DNA from: Branchiostoma floridae
Lineage: Eukaryota; Chordata; Leptocardii; Amphioxiformes; Branchiostomatidae
Direction: 5' to 3'
Length of the DNA: 36,492 bases
Assembly: GCF_000003815.2 (NCBI RefSeq)
Contig: NC_049984.1
Location: 2,725,582-2,762,073, forward strand
Part shown: positions 1-12,400 of the stretch, in pieces
Layout: every line of letters starts with the position of its first letter
Position numbering within the stretch: the first letter of the stretch is position 1
The notes under the pieces: model-generated
Seen by the model: the letters and a program-made list of their open reading frames with translations, nothing else
Databases searched by the model: none
Told to the model about the DNA's origin: nothing
Position numbers and translations under genes: made by a program

Positions 1-252
1 CAGAAGCCTGTAAATTGACAGAACCAAAGGCTTGGGTCAGCCTACTGGATCTCAGGTCTTTGCCAAAATACAAATGTATATGAGAAGTACTGCTAAATTT
101 AATGTTGAACAGAGGAAGAAGAAATGAGGCAACAACACATTTCTTTTCAAAACAATAAGTGAAAAAAACAAGATCTATTTTGAGGCAAGTCGCCTGATGG
201 CTTATCCATTCAGTATTATGGCTCCAATGAGCGTGAAGGTCCCATAGCTGAC

Positions 253-490
253 CTTCCTCTGTCATGTCCAGTGCCTGCACAGCTGCCTCTACAGGCACTG
301 CCACCACATGCCCAGGGCAGCTACAAGCCAGGGGGGCCTCTGAACTGTCTGCAGTTGGATGGCTGGACACTGCAGAGGCTGTGTTCTGGTCATTGTTTGG
401 ACAGTCAGGACCAGTGGAGACTTGTGCTGGGCTGTTAGCATCTTCAGACAGCATGGCGTAGTCTATACCGTCTTCTTCAAATTCTGGCAC
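253..490 (-). CDS. RECQL4: RECQL4 exon D (C-terminal extension)
   Basis: Acceptor ttcctacag ends at 491 and donor GAGGAAG|gtcagc lies at 252. It encodes [20 protein letters not shown], a low-complexity Ser/Thr-rich linker, then [20 protein letters not shown] and MTEEG. The last block aligns with vertebrate RECQL4 [20 protein letters not shown], which begins the RECQL4-specific C-terminal domain. The exon ends in phase 1. The next exon is expected left of the window; a possible acceptor (ttacag) at 13-8 could not be confirmed from the few bases available. Confidence 0.75.
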
Positions 491-3400
491 CTGTAGGAAA
501 AGGACAACATTTTAACAGTCAAGTTCAGCATTCTACAGTAAAGAGAGTATTCTTGTGGCAACGTTATCTTGGGGTTAGGACTGTTCCAGGGTTCTGGGTT
601 TGAATCCCTAGAAGGTCTTAGTGTTGTGCTCTTCGGAAAGGCTTTACAACTATTTCCTCACTAGGCTCAATTGAAAATAAGTACCTAGCTTGGGTTAGGG
701 ACGTCCTCTTGGAAGGGATGTAAAGGTGGAGGGCCCGTGTTTGAGGAGAGCCACACCTCAAGCAAGTTTTAAAAAGAACCCATCACACTTAACAAAAAGA
801 GTAGAGTTCCTTCCATGTACTGTACAAAACTCGGGTGTGTTGTATCTAACAACTGTCTCTTTAAGTAGTTGTGTACATGCACATAGCTAGGAATAATTTT
901 TTTTCTAGTAAATCTATTATTTTTCACAGTATAACAAATGAAGTAACCCTGACCAGCTGCTGCCCTACTCTCCTGCCACACATTACAAAAAGACTAGGCA
1001 ATGACATCCTTCCCGGAGTGAGTGGATCAAATCTTACAGTCCGCACCAATCAGGGAACGCGTGCGGTGTAGACTCAAGGACGACAGTGGACACATAGTCG
1101 AGGAACATAGTCTGTTGGCTACTTCTTATGGAACCCATGATGGTGAACAACCGTCACCACATCATGCGTGATGTAACCACTAACAGACCCTACCACTTGC
1201 TACAAGGGTGGTGGTCCAGACCCACCATAACAATCACTACACAATAGTGGCGCCGGTCTTTCACAACTTACTATAACGCTTGTTCGCCTTTATCCGTAGG
1301 GTAACCTTTATCCGTTCTTTTAAAGAACAATGTATTTAGGGGTATCAAGTCAACAAATGGTGGTTTGAAACTGCAATATTTTGAAAAATTTACTATTTTT
1401 TTAAGTAACCCTGGCCTGCACCTGTGCAGCTCTCTCTCGTTCCCGTTGCTGCCGTAGCTTCTCACGACACCGGCAGCGCGGGAAAACTTTCCTCAGCAGT
1501 TTCTTCACTGTCGTCCTGTCAACTGAGTTGCCGTAGGTGTGGCGCCGCAACTCACACAGGTCCGAGCCCTGCAATAAACAATAAACAAATGAACAGCAAC
1601 AACACAACAAGCAAACAGCCTAAGTCATCAAAGGACTTGGCATTTCTAGTATGAATTAGGCCTACGTCACATTTCCTAACCGGGTCCTGCCCGGGCTGTT
1701 TGCGGAAACAAAAATGTAAGTTTATGCCAATAAGTATGCCGTTGAATTATTTTTGGTCCGTTTGGGGTTTCTGTTGTCTTTATATTGTACTTTTCGTTCC
1801 CCAAAACTGCCCAGCCGGGCCCCTTTGTGGAAATGTGGTGTTAGCCTTTGCAGTTTCAATGAAAATTACTAGGAGTCTCTCTTACATCAGCATTGAGGAA
1901 GTGGTGACAGCGCGAGGGCTCCCCATCCAGGGCTCGAAATACTTTTTTCTGCATACCAGCACTGGCGCAGGTTACATTGAAAATTACCCGCACCAGACAA
2001 ATTTTACCTGCACCACTCTGGATGTAGGAAGTATGGATCATACTAAAATTGTTTAGGAACCATTGCTACTTATTCTTTTATACTTTATAGGTTGTAACGG
2101 TTAATGCAGCTAATAACAATTCATATGTACCTGCATCATAGGACATATATGTATAAAACCCAGTACATGGACCAGTGCAAGTTAGGTGCAGGTAGACACC
2201 AGAAATACCTGCACAGCTCCAATTTTACCTGCACTAACCTGCATAGCAGGTGGTATTTCGAGCCCTGCCATCTCTCCCCGCCATCCCAACCTAACAACTT
2301 TTAAGAATATGAAAAATGCCTGCAGTTTCAATGAAAATTGCTAGGAGTCTCCCTTACATCAGCATTAAGGAAGAGATGACAGTGTGAGGGCTTCCCATCC
2401 CTGCCCGCCCTCCCGATCTCCTGAACGTAGTTCTCGAAGCTCTTCGGCATGTTGTAGTGGATGATGGCGCGCACGTCGGACTTGTCCAGCCCCATGCCGA
2501 ACGCGACCGTTGCCACGACGATACGCAGCTCTCCCGACATGAAGCGTTTCTGGATCTGCCGACGCTGGGCGGCGGACTTCCCGGCGTGGTAACAGTCAGC
2601 CAGCCACTTCACCTGGGGCGGGCCTTTCTCTGTGGGGGGACAAATGGAAATACATTTCAACCAATGAGGTTAAAAAAAACACAACAATCAAAAGTTCTGC
2701 TGCAGACTAACAATGTGACCTGTGTTTTAGAGTTACCCTGTACTGTAAATGCAGAAAAGAAAAACAAAATAAATGCAGAAAACACCAACATTTTTGCATT
2801 ACAGTATGTGACTACAGTCTCGAACTAATCTTCTGCTAAATTAAATCCCCGCAGACTTAAATGCATTTACAGTATTTTTTCCTCCTCTCATCCCTTGAAC
2901 ATAGCCTTTGGTTCAGTTCAATCAGTTGCCCAGATGCAGTATGTGTTGGGGAGGCGATAACTAGTATCTGGCGTTCAGACGCACTGTCCAGTCCATCTCA
3001 GGCTGTTCATAATAAGCACATGATTCATACAGTGCAGCCCTCAGGTGACAAACTGGGCTTAATCCCTTCTCAAGGTAATAATCATTAATCTTAATCCGTC
3101 AGGCCACCTGATATCAGGCAGCCCTCCAGGCATGTGTCCTTTCCTGGGTTTAACCCTTAAACTGCCAGAGTTTCAGCCCTATAAAATGCTATCAGTGCCA
3201 GGGTTGGCCACTGACTTCCAAAAAGAAACCCCCGAACAAGGCCGAAGTCCCTAACTTCCGGGGTTCACGTGCTACACGCGCGCAAAGCTGCTACTTCAGG
3301 GGTATGCGCTATCCCGGATATATCCGGGCACGGCACACAGGGCATGTATATGTGTGCCGGGTACATCCGGGCTTGGCAGTTTAAGGGGTGTTAAAAGTAT

Positions 3401-6400
3401 GATCCTATGACCCAGCTACAGTCAACCCTGTACTAGTGAATACCTCTACAAAAGGATGTGGCTACCAATGTGGCCACTCTTTGGGCCCTAATTTTTTACA
3501 AATTTTCTATAAGCATGAAAAAACAACCTGTAAAACCCTGACTATAGTGAGCATCTGGTAAGTGTCCACATAAAACAGATTTTCCCAGTCCCAAGTAGTT
3601 AGTCTGTGTAACACAAACTCCACTGTCCAGGGCTGTAACTGGCCCCTCCCCGGCGGATGTGTGGCGGACTGCTATAAGCAACGTTTAATCAGGCTACCAA
3701 GTAGTGTCCTTGGGAAATTTTTGCTGCATTCTCACAGAAAACAAAATCTTTAAATTCCACAACAAAATTACACAGATGCAGAGCTTCTCTCAGCTATAGA
3801 CTCCCTATGATTGACAGCTATCGCTATACAGGTGGGACATTAGAGCAGACTAAGGTGCCAGCAGGTGTGCTGAAGCGGATACACATGTTCCCGAGGAACA
3901 CCTGTCGGTCGTCACTCATGCAGAGAAATCGCCCCAGATTGCAAACCAGCGATTACTGTGACATAGCCGCGTTACAATGGGCGCCTTTGTTACTGGTCTA
4001 CCACTGGGCTAACTTCACAATAGCAGGGCTCAAAATATTTTTTTCTGCATACCTGCACTGAAAATTACCTGCACCAGACAAATTTTACCTGCTCCACTCT
4101 GAATTTAGAATGTATAGATCATACTAAAATTGTTCAGTAACCATTGCTATTTTTCTTTAAGTTTTATACTTCATCAGGTCAGGATTGCGCCATTGGAGGA
4201 GATCGCCTGCTCACTCCGGTCCCAGGGTGCTTTGTGCTTGCAAGGGTTCCAGCTGCCAGTGTCCCAGGGACAGCCAAGCCAGAACCTAGTTCCTTTTAGT
4301 GGTAAAACAGTCAATACAGCTAAGGGCAAAGGCACTTGACACGGCTTTCCTCACTTTACTCAGGTGAAAATGAGTACCTAGCTTCGGCTAGGGCCGTCCC
4401 CCGGATAGGACGTTAAATGGAGGTAGTGTTTGGGGAGAGCCACACCCCAGGCATGTTAAAGAACCCACCACACGTGCGATGGTGTGGCGTGCGATGGTGC
4501 AAACCCTTCTGTCTGGAGTTGGTGATTCTCTACAAATCACCTGGATGGAGGCCTGGCGAACCTCCTTTTTGTACCAGCCAAAACACATCAATAATTGCCG
4601 ATTTCTTGTCAGATGGACATTATCAGAAGAACATTTTTGGAAGAACATTATCGGAAGAACGTTATCGGAAGAACGTTATCGGAAGAACGTTATCGGAAGA
4701 ACGTTATCGGAAGAACGTCTCTCAGATAGAACAGCGATCCTGAAGAAGGCCACAGTGGTCATTGAAAATCTGACCTGTGTACACCTTTGCATTGCCAAGG
4801 AAGTGTTGGAAGAAAGTTTAGCATCGTACGTACATTGTACAACAAACGAACACAATCCCCCAGTCCGCACACTGGTCAGTACACTACAGTTCCACCTGTT
4901 CCCACCCAGACCACCTGTTGGTCGTCACTCAGGCAGAAAAAACAGCTCTGACCACTGGTGATTACTGCCCAACAAGTGTCACAATGGTCTCCTTTGTTAC
5001 TGAGGGTTTGTTTTGGGTCTGCGATTGTGCACTGTTGCTAATAGGATTCTCCCTAATATACTAAATACTAATTACAGACAAAGAGACTGTTATTCTACCA
5101 TCAGCCCAAGACCAAGAAGGAGGACTGCTTATTCTGATTTCAAAGTCTCACAGTTTAATATTCTACAGTACCAAAAGGCAGCAATTATTAGGAAATTTGA
5201 TTCAATGAATAACATCTTCAGGTGACTGGAGTGCTGAAAAAGTGAATTATAGTAAACCATCCAATTTGCAAAGAGGATGGGGATTACACTATATTTCTAT
5301 ATCAGGTCTGCAAAGGACTTATTCACTCCAAAAGAAAGAAAGATACGATTTCGTCTCTCCTTGGAAGACGGAGACACATGTTAGAACCTAGTCATCCTCC
5401 TGTGGCTGTACAAAGGAAACTGTGGAAGGGCTTCATTTGAGAAATTTTCATTCTAGGCCCAGAATGTGTCCTAGAGATTAGGCTATTTCATGTTTCTATA
5501 ATTATCGGGCCTGCAAAGTATTTATCCACTCCGAAAGAAAGACACGATTGCATCCCTCCTTGGAAGACTTCTTCAAATACGGAGATACATGCTAGAACCT
5601 ACAGTCTTCTGTGGCTGTACAAAGGAAACTGTGGAGGGGCTTCATTTGAGAAATTTTCATTCTAGGCCCAGAATGTGTCCTAGAGAATTATAAGGCTATT
5701 TCATGTTCCGTGACGCAGCCGTTATTGTTACTTTCTGAACGATTTTCGTGTCGACTACGTGCAATTCGGGTTGACAGCGGCCATCGGGGGTAGCGGAAGG
5801 GAGGGGGGAAAGCGGAATTACACCGGGGGGTAAGATGAAGGACGGGGGCACAGATGAAAGTACGCGGGGGTTAAGGGGAAGTCGGGGGAAAAGATGAGGG
5901 GGCAGGGGAAAAGCTGAAGGAGTTAGGTGGGGTGCATTACGCCAATCTATTACTCAAGACTTTGATCCTCCTTTTTTTCGGATGGCTTTTTTTCTTGTCT
6001 ACATGTAATATCCATTTAAAAAGAGGGAAATGTGGTATCCAGTACTCTAGATGTAAAGAAGTGGAGACGGGACTGATTGCACTCCGGTTGAGATTGATCA
6101 CAGACGCTCAATGGTTGCCGTGGCCGAGAAACAGATCTTTATTCTGTACTGTCACATCCTCTCCTGACCGTGTCTCAACTGAACTCACTTCTCAATCTCA
6201 AATCTGCCTTCTATTTATTGGACATGGGTGCTAATATAATCAGACCAGATGTGCTTGACAGCTCATTAATAATATCTGTATCTATATAGCCGGTATAACC
6301 ACCCTTCAGCGTAACACACCAGCTTCTGTACCTATATCTATAGAGCCGGTATAACCGCCCTTCAGCGTAACACACCAGCTTCTGTATCTGTATCTATATC

Positions 6401-9400
6401 TAATAGCCGGTATAACCGCCCTTCAGCGTAACACACCAGCTTCGCAGGCACGCGGCGCGGCAGCAGCTGGTTATATTACACTGAACGACCCGTCACACCA
6501 AACTATCTGCAAGCGATTCTTTAAAACTATCCAGAGAAGATGCTTCTACTGTGCCTAATATATAATATAACGCCTCTGTGTATTTGCAGCCAGCACAGTA
6601 GGTTAACTAACGATAGATCTTCCATTTCTTCTTATTGTCTCCTCCTTGGTCAGCAGAAATACAAGATGTTTTTCAGCGATCATCAGTTTCTTGGAAGCCT
6701 ACCCAAGAGACATATGTTGTCATTACGGACTCTATTACTCTAGATACAGAGTCGTCGTCATTAAGTCATGTTGTCTAACCAGTTCTGCTGTTCTGCCAGG
6801 GTCCATTGATTCGCACCGACCCGTACATGGTACAGGTGTAACATTGTGCTCCAGAATACTTCAATTCTTTGGGGGCAACTTTCGAATTCCTGACAGTTCA
6901 CCCTACATCGGTACGTATTTAAACTATATTTTCTGGCGTAGGTGATGTGACACATGCTAGTAACTTACCAATAGCTGCATTTTCTCAATTTTTCGTGCCA
7001 GCTGAATTCAGACTCGGAGGCAAATAAATAAACAGTTCAAGCAATCTGTGACTGAAGGAAGAAACTCTGCGCGCCGCGTTTAGTTTGCTTTTTCGTTCAA
7101 TTCCGTTTAATGACACTACCTCTTGCAGTCCCATAAAAGATTAAGGTATGAAATTAATGGCAGTGTTTTTTCGGTAACTTTTTCCGCACCTGTGTCTGCA
7201 GGTACCTGTAAAATGACAATGCGCTGTTTCTCAAATGACCTGTATAACACTACCAAGGGTGTAAATGCGATTTTTACGTGAATTTAACGGAGAAAACTCT
7301 AGAAATGTTTTAAGATGCGACTGCAGTGAATATATATGTGAGAGGGAAAAGTTGAAATGTTAGGGACATGTGAAGCATGAAATGTGATGCAGATAAACAT
7401 CCAATCCTCAAACTGAGCTTTTGACCTACTTAGTACATGCCATAGCCCTATTTGCTCATTGTATAGTTGTCTGTGACAACGCCCCCTTATCTGTCATTTA
7501 AAAATTACTCACCGTTCTGTTTTGCTACTTCAAGAATCAAAATTATTGAAAATTCGTTAGAATCAGGAACATAACAGTGATACATTTCTAGCCAAAAAGA
7601 TACACATTTTAAAGCAAGGAATGGTGGATTTAAACCTCGTTATGTCAGTTGTGCACCAGAAAAAAACAGGAAAGTCAATTACTTGAACTTTCCGGAGTGA
7701 AATACCGAGCTCGGTCCACTTTTCAATGAAAAATACGGTTGAAGCTCTGGCGATTTTGAAATTCAGCGAGCTGCGACGGATCTACAAATTAGCCTGGCAT
7801 TCGATTAAATTGTGACGCTGGCTAAAGGACAGCGACCCTTTTTAGTATCGTCGTCGAGCGACAACAGTCGAGATTCAAACTCACTAGATACAGAGACACT
7901 CTCTAACGGCTAGACAGTATATACTACACATACACAGTATTATGATCTGGCATTGGATAATTAGAGGACACATCTTTTGTTCTTTTTGTCACATGTAACC
8001 TGTTCAGCAACTTCTGCTGCATTCGTCTCTTTTGTTTGAACTAATCTTTATTCATGAGATGCTCAGATCGGGCAGCGAACCACTTTCTCAGAAGGCCCTT
8101 CATCAGAGGGAGGAGAACCTATGATAAATGTAATCTCCAACCAGATCCACGGTGCGTAATGTATAGTATCAAACTTCCGGTGCCCGTTTGACTCCCTTGG
8201 CCGGCTACACTCCTTGGCCAGCTTTGATACTATCTTATGGCACCGTAGGATCTGCTTGGAGATTATGATAAATGACCACTCTCAGCCCAGGTAGCCAGCT
8301 ACAACACACCAAAATTGGCCAGCAGGCTATTACAGTAGCGAATCATGGTCGAGATATAGGTCAAGAGTGTATTGAGTCATTTTTCAAAATAACAGCAGAA
8401 CTTTGTTCAAAACTGCTAGCTGCAATCGAACCATTCTGAGGTCTTAACAAGACCTACCCGAATACTAAATATCAAGACAATCCACCCAGGCATTCTTGAG
8501 TTATCATGTTCAAAAACACAGACAGACAGACGGACTGACGCAACAAAAACTGTACAATGTGCCAAGGACCACAATGCTTTCTGCTTACATGTAGGAATTG
8601 CATGTGCAAAAACAAGAAGTAAGAAAACAAGAGTAAGAAAAACATACAGTACTTTGTCATGGAAAGTTACCTGCAGTGTAGACTCATATTCCTAGAGGGC
8701 GCAAGTAACCAATTGTGGAGATACTGTAAATTTAAGTTCGCGGGGATTTACTTTCGCGGTAGTGGGAAAATGGAGTGTTTGCAGTGGTTTTACGTTTGTG
8801 GTAGCGCCATAGACTGTAGTAAAAAACTATAATTGAAAAATGTTTGCGGTGGTTTTAAGTTCATGGTGAAATGGCCACCACGAAACTGCGTTCACAAATT
8901 CTGTGACCCTAAACTATACTCATTCCTTGCATATATGTGGCTTATTTTTATCTGGAAGTCGATAACAGGACTTCAAACAACATATTAGGAAATTTGATGA
9001 AAAAAGAAGGACGTTGAAACGACGGCATACACGACCAGAAGGCTCCCTACGTACTTGAGACACTGTAAATGTGAAATATCGATCCCTAGTGGTTTCCTTT
9101 TCCTGGTTTTTGTGTTGTTCCCCTGCCTTTCTTGAATAGCAATAAAAATATTTCTAGTAGGCTGTGTAGGGTTGAGAAACAAACATGCTTTCCATCCAAT
9201 CTCATAGTTGCACACAACTACAACAAAAAAACACAATCATTATGAAAAATCACCACAGCTCACCTCACCCATCCCTAATGACCTCTTTGTGGGTTGTTGG
9301 AATTAAAAAAAATTCTTCTATTAAACGTTGAAAATTATGGTGAAAGAATTGCTTTTGTATCCTTCATCTGAAGGCAAACACTGTTGAACTATGTCGTCAT

Positions 9401-12400
9401 GCTGAAGGTGACGGGCTTGTAATTAGTGTAGAAGCTAATTGTCCCTTCAGGGAAAATACCGAAACTACGACACAAAGGGACCAGACACAGAAATCACAGC
9501 ACATCCCAATTAACGAGTTACTGTAAATGCAGAAATGTTCGCGGTGGATTTATGTTCGCGGTTTTCGCGGTGGCCATTTCACCGCGAATTTAAAACCACC
9601 GCGAACATTTTTCCAGGGCATCAAGATACTGCATAGCATGGTGCTACCGCGAAATTAAAACCACCGCGAAAAGTCCTTTTTCCTGCTACCACGAAATTAA
9701 ATCCCCGCGAACTTAAATGCATTTACAGTATCCTTGGCACAAGCCATTGTTCTCTTTCCCTCCCTTTTTTGAACAAAGGAAAAGGCGATAACAACACACC
9801 TCTGACGAACACAGAAATTATGTCACACTCGGTTTATATCTAACGAAAGCAGGCTACACTTGGCGCAAGCCATTGTCCTCTTTCCCTCCCTTTTTTGAGC
9901 AAAACTACGAAAACCTCTCCCTCCTTTTTCAGCACTGGAACCCAGTGCTGACGCGCTCTCAGCACTCGAAACGCCGGCTTCAGCACTGGACACCGAGTGC
10001 TGACGAACATTCAGCACTGGATTTCCAGTGCTGACGAACATTCAGCACTGGAAAACGAGTGCTGACGAATATTCAGCACTGGAATCCGAGTGCTGAGAGA
10101 TCGGGAGACTCTGAGATATACAGTAATTTGGAATTACGATACGTCCTTTGCTCTACTACTAAAACTTAAGACATTGCTGGATTATGAACGTCACCTATGG
10201 CAGACCTCATCCTTTTGGAAGTTCAGCGGCGCCTCTTCAACGACAACAACAACGAGGAGGCAGGCTGAAGTCTGCCTCACAGCACCCCGGCCCTTTTCAG
10301 GGCCACCCAAATCTTTCCCAAAAGAGTAGAGTAGAGTAGAGTTTCTTCGGCCAGGTAGGAAACGACTGGTTCCATTTTAGGCCGCTCTTCACAAAAGGAC
10401 TATTAATATCCATCACAATCACACAATAAAGTTGCTTATTGTTATAATGACAGCTATCCCTTAAACACCTCTTACACATATACATATATCTACCTTTCAA
10501 TTACACATGTACAACGAATAAAATACACAACTTTACACGAAGTTTTCTTTGCACGAAGTAACTTTAGTCAAATTTGTGTCCTTTTACTAGTACCGCTATC
10601 AGTACTTTATAAAAAAATGTGCAATAAAGGTCTTCATTCATTTTATAAATGATGTATATCCCTTATACAGTATACATATATTCAATTAAATAACGAATGG
10701 ATAGCACAACTACAATTTTCTTTGCACGAAATAACTTATCTTTCCTTCGAATTTACGTCTTGTACCCCTCTCAGCACTGGGAGATTCCAGTGCTGGAAGG
10801 ACGTCAGCACTGGCTCGCACATCGTTCCAGTCCTTAAAATACGTCAGCACTCGTTTTCCAGAGCTGAAGATTTCATAGCACTGGTTTTCCAGTGCTGAAG
10901 TGTCCTCGAGCACTGGTAAATCCAGTGCGGAAGGCGAGGTTTTTGTATATCAGCACTCGGTTCCAGTGCTGACGGCAGTTTCAGCACTGGGTAACCAGTG
11001 CTGAATGACCTTTGACCTGATCCGGCCCCGATCTCCCCGGATTTCAGCACTGGTAACCGAGTGCTGGCGGCAGTTCAGCACTGGAAAACGAGTGCTGACA
11101 GAAGTTCAGCACTGGAAAACGAGTGCTGAAAGAATTTCAGCACTGGAAAACCAGTGCTGAGACCGTTCAGACAATTGATTCAGCACTGGAACACCAGTGC
11201 GGAAGGCGAGGTTTTCGTAGACTTGCCTTTTTTGAACAAAGGCAAAGGCGATAACTACACACCTATGACGTATACAGAAATTACGTCACACTCTATTCAT
11301 ATCTAACGCACAACAGGCTACACTTGGCACAAGCCATTGTTCTCTTTCCCTCCCTTTTTTGAACAAAGGAAAAGACGATAACAGCGCACCAATGACGAAC
11401 AGGGGTTTGGCAAGGTGTGCACAGGTGACGCACACAGGTGCAGCCTGACACGCAGGCAGGGACGGGCAACAGGTGAAACCTGGCGGGTTGCCAGGGGCGA
11501 TGGGCGTGTCCGCTCAGGTGTGAAGGACAGGTGGTGGGGAACAGGTACTCGCCAGGTGGGACAATGGAGGGTCCATAATAGGTGTCATTACATCAGGGAA
11601 TTCGTGCTTTCACCTGTTTGTGTCTGTAAGTTGGTTGGTTGGTGACACTCAGCATTCTTCAGAAAGTCATGAATGGATTTTATTATTTTTTGGTTAGACC
11701 TTGGCCAAAGTGATTTGATTTTGGGGGGACATGTACAAATCAATATCTGCCAGGGAAACTACATGTTTTCCCTGGAGTTTGCAAGTTGGTTGGTTCCTGA
11801 AATCAGTAATATTCAGAAATTTATGAAGGAATTCTTATGTTTCTTTGTTGTCAGGCAGCGGCAGAAATAATTCAATTTTGTGGAATTTGTAAAAGTCCAG
11901 AAATTTTTCAAGGATTCCTATTACCTTGTGAGACAAGGACTCCTAGCAGCATCCTGTGGAACTGCAGACTACAAGCCAGAAACTTTTCAGAGGATAAAAA
12001 TGGAGTGGAAAAATAGGTGAAAGCCAGTGCTTCCTTACTGACTATGCCAAAAACATTACATTGAGCTGTTAGTTGTCCTATATTAGAGCATAATTTTGAT
12101 TTTAATAGTGTAATCATGTACACGTATACAATTGTTGTGGGTGGTCCCCGACCCAATGATAAAACATAAGCCCAGTGATTCGGAACTTCTGCTTGGATGG
12201 TCTAAAAGGTTATGACAAGGCCAGCAGAAAAGGGCAAGTTGCTTTCTTGAAAAAAAGTGACCAGCACTTTGTCAAATTCACCTGTGACTTATTCAGTAAC
12301 AAGATTTCCAAACTTACTTTCATGGGACTAAAAATCACGAGTAGATCCGAACCAACCAGCATGATACTGCACAAACTTGCAGCATATGTGCGTCAAACAG

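Larger units (their letters stand above)
3890..5010 (+). repeat. Diverged direct repeat pair ~1.01 kb apart
   Basis: 3903-4000 (ggtcgtcactcatgcagaga ... tttgttactgg) resembles 4919-5010 (ggtcgtcactcaggcagaaa ... tttgttactgag). Between them lie a MITE fragment, a SINE and the 14-bp minisatellite. Confidence 0.65.

Noticed and set aside
1-13. Next RECQL4 exon at the left edge
   Set aside because: An acceptor-like ttacag exists, but only 7 bases of putative exon remain, and they do not give the expected residues clearly.
264-461. Plus-strand 65-codon frame
   Set aside because: Antisense shadow of RECQL4 exon D.
2457-2828. 123-codon plus-strand open frame
   Set aside because: Antisense shadow of RECQL4 exon B, continuing into a decayed MITE.
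4417-4961. Repetitive peptide frames ([12 protein letters not shown])
   Set aside because: Produced by the 14-bp minisatellite, whose length makes all three frames look alike.
9823-11050. Minus-strand frames with repeated SALEN/SSAE peptides
   Set aside because: Direct products of the 31-bp palindrome array; no start context, splice sites or conserved length.
9928-11215. CRISPR array
   Set aside because: Regular spacing and palindromic repeats resemble one superficially, but spacers are only ~7 bp, are not unique, and the genome is animal.
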